Assembly (NCBI RefSeq): GCF_958295425.1
Contig: NC_081137.1
Location: forward strand, 13,059,254 to 13,123,253
Direction of reading: 5' to 3'
DNA: 64,000 nt
DNA from: Solea solea
Lineage: Eukaryota > Chordata > Actinopteri > Pleuronectiformes > Soleidae
This document shows, piece by piece, positions 63,200 to 64,000 of the stretch (within the stretch, counting starts at the first letter, position 1; each line of letters starts with the position of its first letter). The notes beneath the pieces were generated by a model. That model saw only the letters and a program-made list of their open reading frames with translations. It ran no database searches and was not told where the DNA came from. The position numbers and the translations under genes are program-made.

Positions 63200-64000
63200 C
63201 CTGGTCATCACTCCACAAACTCTGCCGCAAACTTCTGTGCTGTAGGTCAGTAATAATTGAGATATTTGCTAGTTGTCTTTGAAGGTTTTTGTAATTATTG
63301 GTTTCATGCCAGGCTGCCTTGTCACGTCATTGGCTCTTTGTGTTCTCCCGTCCAGGTTTCAGTGAGCCTGCCAGCTTTAAAGGTTTGGACAATTCATAGT
63401 TTTCACGTGACATGAAGTCTGATGAGTCCACATCTCCAAATTTCTGCTCAGCAGTTTGCATACATTATCAGGCATTGGCCACCTCTCTCTGTATTTAGTC
63501 TTTTACCCAGAAAGCTGAACTGACAGATTGGCAGTAAGAGCGATGGGCACTGGTTACAAAGGAGAAAGCCAGAAGGTTGCACACAGTCATTTTTCTAGGA
63601 GCAGTGAGGATCCAACAGTTGGTGCCATACATCATAGAAACAGGCTCCTGCAGAAATGGATTCCAGTGTTCCAGTGTAATCAAGTGTGTTGACTTAACAC
63701 TGTGAGTAAACTGACAAGGGTTACTGACAGACTCAGCTAAGATAGGAACATGACAAGCTCTGGACAGGGTTCACTGTGTCTCGGGTCAGGTCGTGTCACT
63801 GGTCTCTAATCTTCTGTTTGGACAACATTGGCTTTGCTGCTTCCACTTGAGACATGGACCCTCGCTCTAAGTGACAAAAAGGCAAAACCGCTTTTCGCAG
63901 CTTAACAAAAGGCTCACGTGGCGAAAGTCTGCTAAATCTTTAAAAATAGGTTTTCTTCTTTTATCAGAAGGACAATTTTAGCTTACACAGACGCCTCATT

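Overview
The window is vertebrate nuclear DNA, almost certainly from a teleost (ray-finned) fish. Its genes are split by introns with GT..AG borders, UTRs are long, AT-rich and CA/TA-rich microsatellites are common, and introns carry hAT-like and PIF/Harbinger-like non-autonomous transposons and a tRNA-derived SINE of the kinds common in fish. No viral, plasmid or bacterial feature is seen. Exon borders below were set by hand from reading frame, splice consensus and similarity to recalled human proteins; no alignment was run.

Layout, left to right: the last 46 codons (with stop) and 3' UTR of an unrecognised plus-strand gene (3-140, poly(A) signal at 724); a long non-coding stretch with two CpG-rich promoter candidates (about 6.64-7.24 kb and 11.33-11.48 kb); esrra, estrogen-related receptor alpha (CDS 17364-22712, six coding exons, 430 aa); prdx5, peroxiredoxin 5 (28465-31190, six exons, 194 aa); banf1, barrier-to-autointegration factor (33752-36012, two coding exons, 90 aa). 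On the minus strand follow gng3, G-protein gamma 3 (38481-40595, two coding exons, 75 aa), and a DUSP10/MKP-5-like dual-specificity phosphatase (51874-56586, three coding exons, 886 aa), whose probable non-coding first exon ends at 61639. A TATA promoter candidate on the plus strand lies at 63192. From 40.6 to 51.9 kb there is no gene I can identify, only repeats and a few exon-like segments.

The genes are not one pathway. ESRRA, PRDX5, BANF1 and GNG3 map to human chromosome 11q12-q13, so the block looks like conserved synteny. ESRRA drives mitochondrial gene expression and PRDX5 is a mitochondrial/peroxisomal peroxidase, so those two are functionally related; BAF is a chromatin/nuclear-envelope protein, G-gamma-3 a membrane signalling subunit, and the DUSP10-like protein a presumed JNK/p38 phosphatase.

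The most unusual item is the DUSP10-like gene: one 2.1-kb coding exon roughly doubles the length of the protein, and the rhodanese-like region looks eroded while its basic motif and the catalytic domain are intact. Other points of note are nuclear-receptor-type motifs upstream of esrra, a perfect 24-bp inverted repeat at 15285-15341, and three transposon copies with visible target-site duplications.
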